A stretch of 64,000 nucleotides of DNA from Bradyrhizobium sp. WSM471 (GCF_000244915.1 NZ_CM001442.1:2108001-2172000); one strand, 5' to 3'; positions 8,696-18,014 are shown, counted from the stretch's first letter. The notes: generated by a model from the sequence alone, not told the origin. Made by a program: numbers and translations.

Positions 8696-8708
8696 GCGCC
8701 GGGCTCTG

Positions 8709-9416
8709 CTACTGCTTTTGCAACAGCTTTAGCCGACAGCGTAGCGCTTCGCGAATGTGTGTGCGCGCGAGCTGCTCCGCTTTGCCGCCGTCGCGAGCCG
8801 CGATGGCGTCGATGATGGCCTGGTGCTCACTGTGGCTGGTCGAGGGGCGGCCGGATACCGTGAACGTGGTTGGACCGAGCAGGGCGATCCAGTCCTGCAA
8901 TTCCCGTGAAGCGTTATCGAGATAGCGGTTGCGCGCGGCGCGGCAGATCGCTTCGTGGAAGGCGCGGTTGAGCCTTGCCATTTCTCTTGCCATTTCTCCT
9001 GCCATCTCGGCCGCGTCGGTCTCGGACGCTTCGACAAAAGCCTGCTCGATATCCCTGAGTGCATCGATTTCGGGCGTCGAGGCATGCTCCGCGGCAAGTC
9101 GGGCGGCGGCGCCCTCCATGATCTCGCGCATGGCGTAGAGCTCGAGCACCTCCGAGATGTCGAGGTTGCGTACGATCAGGCCGCGGCCTCCGGCAGGTTC
9201 GACGAATCCGCGTGCCGCAAGCCGCCCCAGAGCCTCCCGCACCGGCGTACGGCTGACCTTCAGCCGCTGGGCAACCTCTTCCTCGCGCAGGCGGTCGCCC
9301 GCGCGGTAGCTGCCGGCCTGCAGCGCCTCGCAGAGCGAGCGGAACACGGCTTCGCCGAGCGCCACGCCGCCGCCGCGCGAGATCGAGCCGCCTGCCTTTG
9401 TCGGGCGTCGTGCCAT
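8709..9416 (-). CDS. GntR family (FCD-type) regulator, probable tcu regulator
   Basis: A 235-residue transcription factor with an N-terminal winged helix (residues about 15-85: LREEEVAQRLKVSRTPVREA) and an all-helical FCD effector-binding domain, including LELYAMREIMEGAAARLAAE and the metal/ligand histidine region NRAFHEAICRAARNRYL. The start at 9416 was chosen because the conserved domain starts soon after; the open frame continues upstream only through the intergenic operator. It is transcribed divergently from tcuA. The palindrome at 9485-9498 between them fits FCD-type operators, so it probably represses tcuAB until a tricarboxylate is present (inference). In Salmonella the tcu regulator is a LysR protein instead. 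Confidence 0.9.
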   Translation of the reverse strand: MARRPTKAGGSISRGGGVALGEAVFRSLCEALQAGSYRAGDRLREEEVAQRLKVSRTPVREALGRLAARGFVEPAGGRGLIVRNLDISEVLELYAMREIMEGAAARLAAEHASTPEIDALRDIEQAFVEASETDAAEMAGEMAREMARLNRAFHEAICRAARNRYLDNASRELQDWIALLGPTTFTVSGRPSTSHSEHQAIIDAIAARDGGKAEQLARTHIREALRCRLKLLQKQ

Positions 9417-9484
9417 GCATCCTCGTGGGCTCGCCACGCGCATCCTGCCCATGCAGCGGTGCCACTTGCCGGACGTCCGTATAT

Positions 9485-9498
9485 CTTTGTATACAAAG
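9485..9498. promoter_or_regulatory. GntR-type operator between gntR and tcuA
   Basis: The perfect 14-bp palindrome CTTTGTATACAAAG lies between the divergent regulator and tcuA. Its TTGTATACAA core matches the TNGTNNACNA pattern known for FadR/FCD GntR proteins, so it is the likely binding site of the neighbouring regulator. Confidence 0.75.
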
Positions 9499-9573
9499 GT
9501 GCGCAATGGTTCCGGATTGACCGGGGCCGCCGGCGGCAGAATGTCTCCAACTTCGTCGCATCGGGCAGACGGC

Positions 9574-10965
9574 ATGAGCAGCAAATACGATGTGCTGGTG
9601 ATCGGCGGCGGCAACGCGGCGCTGTGCGCGGCGATCAGCGCGCGACGCGGTGGGGCGTCGGTGCTGGTGCTCGAAGGCGCGCCAAAATTCTATCGCGGTG
9701 GCAACACCCGCCACACCCGCAACATGCGCTGCGCCCATAACGAGGCGACCGAAATCCTCACCGGCCCCTACAGCGAGGAGGAGTTTTGGGAGGATCTGCT
9801 GCGCGTCACCGGCGGCCAAACCGACGAGGCGCTCGCCCGGCACATGATCCGTGAGTCCAAGGACATTTTGAACTGGATCGTCGAGCAGGGCGTGCGCTGG
9901 CAGCCCTCGCTCGGCGGCACGCTGAGCCTCGGTCGCACCAACTCCTTCTTTCTCGGTGGCGGCCGCGCGATGTTGAACGCACTTTATCTCACCGCCGAGA
10001 AGCTCGGCGTCGAGGTCGAATACGACGCCGAGGTCACCGACCTCGTGATCGAGGACGGCATGTTCCTCGCCGCCCGCCTCAAACGGCCGATCAAGGGCGA
10101 CACCGAGATCCGCGCGACGTCGTTGGTCGCCGCCGCCGGCGGGTTCGAGGCCAACATCGAATGGCTGAAGCAATATTGGGGCGAGGCCGCCGACAATTTC
10201 CTGATCCGCGGCACGCCCTATAACCGCGGCTCAATCCTGAAGATGCTGCTCGACAAGGGCGTGCAGGAGGTCGGCGATCCCACCCAGTGCCATGCGGTCG
10301 CGATCGACGCCCGCGCGCCGAAATTCGACGGCGGCATCATCACGCGCCACGACTCCGTTGTGTTCGGCATCGTCGTCAACAAGCACGCCCAGCGTTTCTA
10401 TGACGAGGGCGAGGACATCTGGCCGAAGCGCTACGCGATCTGGGGCCGGCTGGTGGCCGCGCAGCCCGACCAGATCGCCTACATTATCTTCGACTCGACC
10501 GTTGTCACCAGCTTCATGCCGACGCTGTTCCCTCCGATCGCAGGGCAGACGATTGCCGAACTCGCCGGCAAGCTCGAGCTCGATCCGGCCGCGCTGGAAA
10601 AGACCATCACCGAATTCAACGCGGCGGTGCAGCCCGGCACCTTCGACCACACCATTCTGGACGATTGCCGCACCGAAGGCATGACACCGCCGAAGACGCA
10701 TTGGGCGCGGCGGATCGAGACGCCGCCCTATCTTGCCTATCCGGTGCGGCCCGGTATCACCTTCACCTATCTCGGCACGCGCGTGACCAGGGAAGCGCGG
10801 ATGCTGATGGCTGACGGCAAGCCGTCGGCCAACATGTTCGCGGCCGGCGAGATCATGGCCGGCAACGTGCTCGGCAAGGGTTATGCGGCCGGCATGGGCA
10901 TGACCATCGGCAGCGTGTTCGGGCGGATCGCAGGACGGGAAGCGGCGAAACATGCACGGAACTAG
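9574..10965 (+). CDS. tcuA: FAD-dependent tricarballylate dehydrogenase TcuA
   Basis: A 463-residue flavoprotein of the fumarate reductase/succinate dehydrogenase type. TcuA oxidises tricarballylate to cis-aconitate and passes electrons to TcuB. The N-terminal dinucleotide-binding motif is DVLVIGGGNAALCAAISA. The TcuA-like signature GGNTRHTRNMRCAHN follows near residue 43, and the C-terminal GEIMAGNVLGKGYAAGMGMT region contributes to FAD binding. ATG 9574 places the FAD motif a few residues from the N-terminus; ATG 9541 (11 codons longer) is an alternative. The gene overlaps tcuB by 14 bp, which implies tight coupling. A tcuC transporter gene is not present nearby. Confidence 0.92.
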   Translation: MSSKYDVLVIGGGNAALCAAISARRGGASVLVLEGAPKFYRGGNTRHTRNMRCAHNEATEILTGPYSEEEFWEDLLRVTGGQTDEALARHMIRESKDILNWIVEQGVRWQPSLGGTLSLGRTNSFFLGGGRAMLNALYLTAEKLGVEVEYDAEVTDLVIEDGMFLAARLKRPIKGDTEIRATSLVAAAGGFEANIEWLKQYWGEAADNFLIRGTPYNRGSILKMLLDKGVQEVGDPTQCHAVAIDARAPKFDGGIITRHDSVVFGIVVNKHAQRFYDEGEDIWPKRYAIWGRLVAAQPDQIAYIIFDSTVVTSFMPTLFPPIAGQTIAELAGKLELDPAALEKTITEFNAAVQPGTFDHTILDDCRTEGMTPPKTHWARRIETPPYLAYPVRPGITFTYLGTRVTREARMLMADGKPSANMFAAGEIMAGNVLGKGYAAGMGMTIGSVFGRIAGREAAKHARN

Positions 10966-12058
10966 AATTCTCGACGAAGCCGACCGCCTGATGACGGTCT
11001 GCAATTCGTGCCGTTACTGCGAGGGTCTTTGCGCGGTATTTCCCGCCATGGAGATGCGCCGCGCCTTCTCCGACGGCGACCTCAATTATCTCGCCAATCT
11101 CTGCCATGGCTGCGGCGCCTGCTACGTCGACTGCCAGTTCTCGCCCCCGCACGAATTCAACGTCAACGTCCCGCGGACGCTGGCGATCGCGCGCGCGGAA
11201 TCCTATGCGGTCTATGCCTGGCCGCAGGCGCTGTCCGGTGCCTTCGCACGCAACGGTCTCGTCATCAGCATCGTCGCCGCGCTGAGCATGGCCGCTTTCA
11301 TCCTCGGCTTTGCAGCCCTGAACGACCGCAGCGTGCTGTTTGGCGTGCACACCGGCCCCGGCGCGTTCTACAAGTTGATGCCGCACAACGCGATGGCGGC
11401 GTTGTTCAGCGCCGCCTTCCTTTATGCGATCTTCGCGCTGGTGATGAGCGTGCGTGCCTTCTGGCGGGATATCGGCCCGCCCATCGGCGGCCGTGCGGAC
11501 GGTGGCTCCATCTTTCAGGCGATGCGGGACGCTGGTGAGTTGCGCTATCTCCATGGTGGCGGCGTCGGCTGCTACAATGAGGATGACAAGCCGACCGACC
11601 GGCGCAAGCTTTTCCATCACCTGACCTTCTACGGCTTCCTGCTCTGCTTCGCCGCGACCTCGGTCGCCACGCTGTATCACTATCTGCTCGGCCGCGAGGC
11701 GCCGTATCCGTGGTGGGATTTGCCAGTGGTGCTCGGCACGCTCGGTGGCCTCGGCCTGATCATCGGCCCGATCGGCCTGTTCGTCGCCAAGATGCGGCGC
11801 GATCCGGCGCTGCTCGACGAGCAGCGCTACGGCATGGATGTCGGCTTCATCGCCATGCTGTTCCTAACCGGCTTCACCGGCATGCTGCTTCTGATTCTGC
11901 GCGAGACTGCAGCCATGGGGCCGCTGCTGGCGCTGCATTTGGGTGCAGTGTTCGCGCTGTTCATCACCACGCCCTACGGCAAGTTCGTGCACGGCATCTA
12001 TCGCTTCGCGGCGCTGGTGCGTTACGCGCAGGAGCGACGCAGTGAAGCCGGCTCCTGA
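10952..12058 (+). CDS. tcuB: Tricarballylate utilisation Fe-S/membrane protein TcuB (CitB)
   Basis: A 368-residue membrane protein that re-oxidises TcuA and passes electrons to the quinone pool. The N-terminus has two [4Fe-4S] ligand sets, C17-C20-C23-C27 (CNSCRYCEGLC) and C51-C54-C57-C61 (CHGCGACYVDC). About six hydrophobic segments follow, with conserved histidines (FHHLTFYGFLLCF and the later LALHLGAVFALF) that could bind haem. The start overlaps the end of tcuA. Length and architecture match the CitB/TcuB family. Confidence 0.92.
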   Translation: MHGTRILDEADRLMTVCNSCRYCEGLCAVFPAMEMRRAFSDGDLNYLANLCHGCGACYVDCQFSPPHEFNVNVPRTLAIARAESYAVYAWPQALSGAFARNGLVISIVAALSMAAFILGFAALNDRSVLFGVHTGPGAFYKLMPHNAMAALFSAAFLYAIFALVMSVRAFWRDIGPPIGGRADGGSIFQAMRDAGELRYLHGGGVGCYNEDDKPTDRRKLFHHLTFYGFLLCFAATSVATLYHYLLGREAPYPWWDLPVVLGTLGGLGLIIGPIGLFVAKMRRDPALLDEQRYGMDVGFIAMLFLTGFTGMLLLILRETAAMGPLLALHLGAVFALFITTPYGKFVHGIYRFAALVRYAQERRSEAGS

Positions 12059-12129
12059 GATTCAGACGATCGGAAGCGACCGATGAGGGCATCGCGCCTC
12101 GCCTGATTGAGGCGCCTCGCGCATCTCGC

Positions 12130-15100
12130 TCACGCTACCGCGCGTTCCGCGCCTGAGGCCTGCTCGCGAGCCATCGTCGTTGCGGTGACGTAGTCGGTCT
12201 TGCCGGTGCCGAGCAGCGGCACCTTGTCCACCACCATGATCGCCGCGGGAACGGTCAGCTCGGACGCGCCGATCGCTTTGGCCTGGCCCTGCATTGCGCT
12301 GCGCTCGGCAGTCTTCTCTGTCGTCAGCAGCACGATGCGCTCGCCCTTGCGGGGATCCGGGATCGACACCGCGACCGATGCGGCCTGCGGCCACAGCGTC
12401 GTCGCGATGTTCTCGACCGCCGACAGCGAGACCATTTCGCCGGCGATCTTGGCAAAGCGCTTGGCGCGGCCCTTGATGGTGATGAAGCCGGCCGGGTCAA
12501 TGGCGACGATGTCGCCGGTGTCGTGCCAGCCCTCGGCGAGCGGTTCGAGCACGCCGGGATTTTCGGCCCTGAGATAACCGAGCATCACATTCGGTCCGCG
12601 CACCGAGAGGCGTCCGCCTTCCTCGATGCCGGGGACCGGGTCGAGGCGGCTTTCCATCAGCGGCGACAGGCGTCCGACCGTGCCGGGACGATTGGCCATC
12701 GGCGTGTTCATTGCCAGCACCGGCGCCGTCTCGGTGACGCCATAGCCTTCGAGGATGCGGATGCCGTAGCGCTCCATGAAGACCTGCCGGGTGCGATCCT
12801 TGACTGCCTCGGCGCCGGCGATCACCAGGCGCAGCGTACGGAAGTCATAGGCATGCGCCGAGCGCGCGTAGCCGGTGAGGAACGTGTCGGTGCCGAACAG
12901 GATCGTGGCGCCGGTCTGGTAGATCAGCTCGGGCACGATCCGGTAGTGCAGGGGCGAGGGATACATGTAGATCGGAATGCCCGCGAGCAGTGGCATCATC
13001 ATTCCGCCGGTCAGCCCGAAGGAGTGGAACACCGGCAGCACGTTGAACACCTTGTCATTGGCGTTGGCATCGACCCGCGCCAGCGCCTGTGCGGCGTTCG
13101 CAAGGATGTTGCGGTGAGACAGCACCACGCCCTTGGGCGTGCCTTCCGAACCCGACGTGAACAGCACGACGGCCGGATCGCTCGCCTGGCGAACGACGCG
13201 CGGCGTAGTACCGGCGAGCAGGCCCTTGATCTTGTCGCCCGTGCCGATCGAGGCGCGGACATCCTCGAGATAGACGACGCGAACTTCCGCGGAGATCGCG
13301 GCCATCAACTTGTCGAGCTTGGCCTTCTCGATGAAAGCTTTCGACGTCAGCACGGTCTTGACCTGTGCGGCTTTCATGGCGGCGAGCACATTGACCGGGC
13401 CAGCCGAGAAGTTGAGCATCGCCGGCACCCGGCCGATGTTTTGCAGCGCCATGAAGACGACGGCAACGCCTGCGGAATTCGGCAGCAGCACGCCGACATT
13501 CTCGCCGACAGCGGTGCCGTTCTCCAGCTTTCGGCTCAAGACCTGGGCGCCCAGGATCAGCTTGCGATAGGTCAGCTTGGTGCCGAGCGCGTCCTCGACG
13601 ATGACCTTGCCGGTGTCGCGGTCGCGATAGGCGTGTCCGAGCGCCTCGAACAGGGTGTGATCGAGCATGGCGTTCTTTACCATGGCGTCGATCATCACGT
13701 CCTGAAGTGCCGCGCCGGCGGCATTGCGGCGCGCCTTGCCTTTGAGCGCCGCGTCGACCGGAAGCTTGACCGGCGGCAGGATGGTCACGGTCACTCGCGG
13801 AAACCACGAGCGCTTGATCTGGCTGCCGTTGAGATAGCTGAGATGCGAGCGCTGGGCGCCTTCGATGCGGACCGGGACGACGACCGCGTCCGACTTGTCT
13901 GCGATCATCGCGGTGCCGTCATAGACCTTCATCAGCGAGCCGGAGACGGTGATGCGTCCTTCGGGGAAAATCACCACCGGCTCTCCGGCGGCGACGAGCT
14001 TGATGAGGTCGCGCGCGGCCAGCGGCTTGCTCGGGTCCATGGTGTAGTGCTTGACCACCCGCAGGAACGGCTTGGCCCACCAGGCCTTGGCGATGCCGGT
14101 ATCAACGGCGAAGCTCGCGTCGATCGGCAGCACGGCGTGCAGCAGCGGGCCGTCGATCAGGCTGACATGGTTGGGCGCGATCAGCATGCGCGTGCCAGCA
14201 GGCGGCAGGTTCTCCAGCCCGCGGACCTCGGTGCGGAACAGCGCGCGGAACAGCAGCCCGCCGAAGTCGCGCACGCCTTCCTTGCCCCACTTCGTCAGCA
14301 CGAACCAGACTGCGCCGAAGCTGGCGACGCCGAGACCGAAGAAGATCCAGCCGATGTGCAATCCGCCGGCCTGCAGCAGCGCGACGAAAAGCGAGCCGGC
14401 CACCATGAAGGCGGCCTGCAGCACGTTTCCGGCGGCGATGATCCGGGCGCGCTCGGAGGGGGCGGACCAGGCCTGGACGGCGGCGAAGGACGGCACGACG
14501 AACAGCCCGCCGCCGAATGCGAAAGCGACGAAATCGACCAGCATGCGCAGTCCCGCGAACGAGGTTGCGAAGTCGCCCGCGGTGATGTCCTGCCCCTTGG
14601 CGGTCACGCCGATCGCCCAGGCGAGGTCGATGCCGGCAAACCCCATCATGATGGCGCCGATCGGCACCAGCGCGAGGTTCGGGCGAACGTGGCTCAGATT
14701 CGCGGCGAACAGCGAGCCGATGGCAATGCCGATTGCGAAGATCGCGAGACACAACGTCACCACGCCCTCGGTACCACCGATGACCTCCTTGACCAGCGCC
14801 GGCAGCAGCGAGAGCACGATGGCGCCCACCAGCCAGAACCAGGAGACGATCACGGTGCCGTCCCACAGCCGGTGGTCGGCGTGCAGCGTCTTCAACAGGC
14901 CGAGCGTCGAGGTCCAGGGATTGCCGTTGACCGGCAGATCGGGCGCGGACGGCGTCGTCGCGGGAATGCGGGAGGCGAAGGCCCAGGACAGCAGGGCCAG
15001 CACGACCACGGCCGATGCGACCCAGCCCATATGTGCGGAGCCGGCCACGAACTGGCCGCCGGCAACGGTGCCGAGCAGGATAGCCATGAAGGTCGCGCCT

Positions 15101-15534
15101 TCGACCAGCGCGTTGCCGGTCGCGAGTTCGCCGAGCTCGAGCTGATCCGGCAGCATCGCGTATTTCACGGGACCGAACAGCGCGGCGATGACGCCGAACA
15201 GTGCGAGCGCGGCGAACAGCAGCGGCACCGAGTGCAGGAAGAAGCCGGCCGCGGCAAAGCCCGCGGCAAAGATCTCGGCGAATTTGAGCCGCCTTGCGAC
15301 GACGGATTTGACGTATTTGTCGGCGAGCTGGCCGCCGAGCCCGGACAGGATGAAATAGGGGAAGATGAAGACGGCGCCCGCGACCGTCACCAGCGCATCT
15401 CCGTGGCCGGTTGCGGCGCTGTAAAGCAGGATGATGACGAGTGCGTTCTTCAGAACGTTGTCGTTCAGCGCCGAGAAGAATTGCGCCCAGAACAGCGGCG
15501 CGAAGCGGCGTGACGACATCAAATCCCTGATCAT
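12130..15534 (-). CDS. Aas-type fusion: LplT-like transporter, acyltransferase and acyl-ACP ligase
   Basis: A 1134-residue three-part protein. Residues 1-400 form an MFS/LplT-like lysophospholipid transporter (FWAQFFSALNDNVLKN). The middle is a PlsC-type acyltransferase with the HX4D motif in APNHVSLIDGPL near 455 and FPEGRIT. From about 640 there is an AMP-forming acyl ligase with VVLFTSGSEGTPKGVVLSH near 790. In E. coli these are two proteins, LplT and Aas, that import and re-acylate lysophosphatidylethanolamine; here transport, activation and transfer are in one chain. The start at 15534 has an AGGA site 7 nt upstream; longer frames up to 15615 lack family sequence. Confidence 0.9.
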   Translation of the reverse strand: MIRDLMSSRRFAPLFWAQFFSALNDNVLKNALVIILLYSAATGHGDALVTVAGAVFIFPYFILSGLGGQLADKYVKSVVARRLKFAEIFAAGFAAAGFFLHSVPLLFAALALFGVIAALFGPVKYAMLPDQLELGELATGNALVEGATFMAILLGTVAGGQFVAGSAHMGWVASAVVVLALLSWAFASRIPATTPSAPDLPVNGNPWTSTLGLLKTLHADHRLWDGTVIVSWFWLVGAIVLSLLPALVKEVIGGTEGVVTLCLAIFAIGIAIGSLFAANLSHVRPNLALVPIGAIMMGFAGIDLAWAIGVTAKGQDITAGDFATSFAGLRMLVDFVAFAFGGGLFVVPSFAAVQAWSAPSERARIIAAGNVLQAAFMVAGSLFVALLQAGGLHIGWIFFGLGVASFGAVWFVLTKWGKEGVRDFGGLLFRALFRTEVRGLENLPPAGTRMLIAPNHVSLIDGPLLHAVLPIDASFAVDTGIAKAWWAKPFLRVVKHYTMDPSKPLAARDLIKLVAAGEPVVIFPEGRITVSGSLMKVYDGTAMIADKSDAVVVPVRIEGAQRSHLSYLNGSQIKRSWFPRVTVTILPPVKLPVDAALKGKARRNAAGAALQDVMIDAMVKNAMLDHTLFEALGHAYRDRDTGKVIVEDALGTKLTYRKLILGAQVLSRKLENGTAVGENVGVLLPNSAGVAVVFMALQNIGRVPAMLNFSAGPVNVLAAMKAAQVKTVLTSKAFIEKAKLDKLMAAISAEVRVVYLEDVRASIGTGDKIKGLLAGTTPRVVRQASDPAVVLFTSGSEGTPKGVVLSHRNILANAAQALARVDANANDKVFNVLPVFHSFGLTGGMMMPLLAGIPIYMYPSPLHYRIVPELIYQTGATILFGTDTFLTGYARSAHAYDFRTLRLVIAGAEAVKDRTRQVFMERYGIRILEGYGVTETAPVLAMNTPMANRPGTVGRLSPLMESRLDPVPGIEEGGRLSVRGPNVMLGYLRAENPGVLEPLAEGWHDTGDIVAIDPAGFITIKGRAKRFAKIAGEMVSLSAVENIATTLWPQAASVAVSIPDPRKGERIVLLTTEKTAERSAMQGQAKAIGASELTVPAAIMVVDKVPLLGTGKTDYVTATTMAREQASGAERAVA

Positions 15535-15753
15535 GACTAGTCCTGTTTTGGAAACGCTGTCTGAGCTTGTTTCATTGTCGGGTGGGCCGTCGACCGGAAG
15601 AGATGCGACGGGCATTTGCGGGTTGACGACGATCGTCCCCGGCCTGCTCTGCGCCTTTGCCTTCCGATCCTGTTGGTCTCCGCGTGGCGACGTTTGGTTC
15701 GCAAATGGTCGGTCGCGGCTCTATCACGCGCCGGCAAGGGTGGCGTGCGCGCC

Positions 15754-16020
15754 TCAGGTGAGATGGGCGAGGCTGCGAAAGGGCGAGAGGCGGCCGAGCA
15801 GGCTGATGCGGCGGCCCTCATGACGGGCACGGCCGCGGTTGGCCCGCCACATCCGGAAGGTCGCCCGGCGCTCCGTCAGGACGCCGGCAATGTCGCAGGC
15901 ATTTGCAATGCGATCGATCGGCCCCGTCGCGAACCGTAGGAAGGCGCGGCCAAATCCGGTCACGAGAGCTGTGGCGTCATCGACGAGGGTGGAGGCGATA
16001 TCAACAGCGAGGATTTGCAT
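15754..16020 (-). CDS. Small unknown protein divergent from TetR regulator
   Basis: An 88-residue reading frame starting MQILAVDIASTLVDDATAL and ending in a basic, arginine-rich tail. ATG 16020 has a strong Shine-Dalgarno sequence (CCGGAGA, about 9 nt upstream). The longer frame through 16488 on this strand is only a shadow of the TetR gene. Its promoter region contains the two TetR-type operators, so the neighbouring repressor probably controls it. I do not recognise the family. The hydrophobic N-terminal half could be a membrane-associated or amphipathic helix. Confidence 0.55.
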   Translation of the reverse strand: MQILAVDIASTLVDDATALVTGFGRAFLRFATGPIDRIANACDIAGVLTERRATFRMWRANRGRARHEGRRISLLGRLSPFRSLAHLT

Positions 16021-16041
16021 TTTGCAGGTCTCCGGGTTAAA

Positions 16042-16056
16042 TTGAACATTGTTCAA
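16042..16056. promoter_or_regulatory. TetR operator 1
   Basis: The palindrome TTGAACATTGTTCAA lies immediately before the first possible TetR start codon and 22 bp upstream of the divergent 88-residue gene. This odd-length inverted repeat is typical of TetR-family operators. Confidence 0.75.
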
Positions 16057-16692
16057 ATGAGTATCCTGAAAATGAACAATGTTCAAGACGAATCGTTGCG
16101 GGACCGAAAAAAATCTCGACGGCGGCAGCAGATCGTGGAGATCGCTCGCAGCATTATTGCGACTAAAGGACTGAAATCCTTGAAAGTCCGGGACGTCGCG
16201 GACGCCGCCGGCTGCTCGGTTGGAAGTGTCTATAACGAGTTCGGCGACTTCGACGGCGTGATCCTGACCGTGAATCGGGAGACCGTTAATGCGCTGACGG
16301 TGCGGCTGCGCCAGGTTCCGGCCGAGGATCCGGTTCGCCAGCTCTACGGGCTGGCTGCGACCTACCTCGAATTCTTCGCGGGGCACGCCAATCTGCTGCG
16401 CTCGCTGTTCGAACATCGGATGGAGGACGACCGCCCTTACCCCGATGACATCCTTCAGATGGTGATGGACGCCTTCGCGTTGATGCACGCGCCCCTGGTG
16501 CGGCTGCTTCCGAATGCAGACGACGTGCAGATCGCGCTGCTGTCACGCACCCTGTTTTCCGCCGTGCACGGGATCATCTCGCTCGGCCTCGAAGAGCGCA
16601 TGCTGGCCGTGCCACCGCAGATGCTGCGCCAGCAGGTCGAGCAATTTCTGGATGCGCATCTCGCGGGGCTCGGGATTCTGCGAGTACGATAA
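16057..16692 (+). CDS. TetR family transcriptional regulator
   Basis: A 211-residue repressor with the TetR helix-turn-helix in residues about 20-65 (RQQIVEIARSIIATKGLKSL, then VADAAGCSVGSVYNEFGDFD) and an all-helical ligand-binding domain. ATG 16057 directly follows operator 1; ATG 16072, 5 codons later, overlaps operator 2, so bound repressor could block its own expression from either start. No clear ribosome-binding site precedes either codon, which leaves leaderless translation possible. It ends 14 bp before the convergent diguanylate cyclase gene. Its likely targets are itself, the 88-residue gene and perhaps the Aas-type fusion gene behind it. Confidence 0.9.
   Translation: MSILKMNNVQDESLRDRKKSRRRQQIVEIARSIIATKGLKSLKVRDVADAAGCSVGSVYNEFGDFDGVILTVNRETVNALTVRLRQVPAEDPVRQLYGLAATYLEFFAGHANLLRSLFEHRMEDDRPYPDDILQMVMDAFALMHAPLVRLLPNADDVQIALLSRTLFSAVHGIISLGLEERMLAVPPQMLRQQVEQFLDAHLAGLGILRVR
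16073..16085. promoter_or_regulatory. TetR operator 2
   Basis: The palindrome TGAACAATGTTCA is a second copy of the TetR operator half-site pair. Its centre is 30 bp from the centre of operator 1, close to three helical turns, so two repressor dimers could bind the same DNA face. Confidence 0.7.
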
Positions 16693-16706
16693 AGTGCTGA
16701 GCGCTG

Positions 16707-18014
16707 CTACGCGCTGGCGGCCTTGCGCTGCCGCGAGGTGACGACGATGACGTCCGTCGTCCCGTTGTCGACCTGAACAATGTTGCGTCCGTTCTCCTTG
16801 GCGCGATAGCAGGCGGCATCCGCACGCCGCATAGCGTCCTCGAGGGTGGTGTTGCCGTCGGTGATGCAGGTAACGCCGATACTGGCCGTCACTGCAAAGC
16901 AACGATCATCCCACGCGAAGACGGATAGCTCGAGCGACCGGCGCAGCCGTTCGGCGATATCCACGGCGTCGTACGGCGTGCATTGCGGAAGGATTAAGCC
17001 GAATTCGTCACCGCCGAGCCGGGCTACCAGGTCATGCGGCCGCCGCTCCTGTTGCAGGAGACGCGAGATCTGGCAGAGCAGGCGGTCGCCGGCGAGGTGA
17101 CCGCAGCTGTCGTTGACCTCCTTGAACTGGTCGAGATCGAGCAGGATCAGGCCCAGCGAACCCGCCGCGGTGTCGTCCAACTCGCTTTGCAGGCGGGCCT
17201 CGAAGGCGCGGCGGTTGGACAAGCCGGTCAGCCAGTCGTGCGACGCCTGCCAGGCCAGGCGCTCCTTCTCGGCATGCAAGGCGTCCTCGAACGCGTGTCG
17301 TTGCAGCACCAATCGCCGCGTGTGCCAGATCAGGAGCAGGATCAGCGTCACGGCCGTGACGACATTGATGCCAGTCAGCGTCATCTTGATGGCGCGCGAA
17401 CCTTCGCCGAGGACGGTGGAGAACCGGTTGGCGTGGACCGTGAACTGAGTGTTGAGCTCCGAGAGCCGCGACGACAATAATTGCAGGCGGTTGCCGTCCT
17501 GAATCGCCCCGTTCTTCAATTCTGACCGGATGACCTCGCCGAACACGCTCAGCTCCAGCAGCATAGGGTCGGTGGCAGCCCACTCGCGGATCGCTTCCTT
17601 GAGAAAGCTGACCTGTTTGAAGTAGCGAAACAGCCAGATCAGTCCCGGCACGTCATCGGGATGGTTGCCGCCTTGCAGGAAGCCGATGCGGGCGGCCTCG
17701 ACGTCGACCGGATCGCGCTCGAGCGCCCAGCGTGCGAACTCGTCGCCGATGGGAACGGCCAGCGAGGTCTGATATTGCGCAAACTGGCTGGCGTCGCCCG
17801 AATGCAGATAGAGATTGAGGAAATAGACGGCGTTCTTCTGCGAGCGCGACCATAGCGCTTCGCCCGCGACATAGGCGCGAACCGAGGACATCACCTCCAG
17901 GCTGAACCCGGCGATCGCCGCCTGCAGCAGAACGACCGTGACGAAAGGCGAAACGAGCTTGATGACGTGAAGGAAGCTGCGTCCCTTTGTCGACGGCGCT
18001 GTTCTGCGAAACAC
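16707..18014 (-). CDS. Membrane diguanylate cyclase (GGDEF)
   Basis: A 435-residue enzyme making cyclic di-GMP from two GTP. A transmembrane helix near residues 19-40 and a second near 212-232 flank an uncharacterised periplasmic sensor of about 170 residues. The GGDEF domain follows: the active-site loop is intact (GGDEF 334-338) and an RxxD inhibitory site precedes it (R325-P-H-D328), so product feedback inhibition is expected. There is no EAL domain. It converges with the TetR gene and stands alone. The signal is unknown. Confidence 0.93.
   Translation of the reverse strand: MFRRTAPSTKGRSFLHVIKLVSPFVTVVLLQAAIAGFSLEVMSSVRAYVAGEALWSRSQKNAVYFLNLYLHSGDASQFAQYQTSLAVPIGDEFARWALERDPVDVEAARIGFLQGGNHPDDVPGLIWLFRYFKQVSFLKEAIREWAATDPMLLELSVFGEVIRSELKNGAIQDGNRLQLLSSRLSELNTQFTVHANRFSTVLGEGSRAIKMTLTGINVVTAVTLILLLIWHTRRLVLQRHAFEDALHAEKERLAWQASHDWLTGLSNRRAFEARLQSELDDTAAGSLGLILLDLDQFKEVNDSCGHLAGDRLLCQISRLLQQERRPHDLVARLGGDEFGLILPQCTPYDAVDIAERLRRSLELSVFAWDDRCFAVTASIGVTCITDGNTTLEDAMRRADAACYRAKENGRNIVQVDNGTTDVIVVTSRQRKAASA

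Noticed and set aside
12523..15513. 996-codon plus-strand frame opposite the Aas-type gene
   Set aside because: Antisense shadow with biased composition; the minus-strand gene has clear enzyme motifs.
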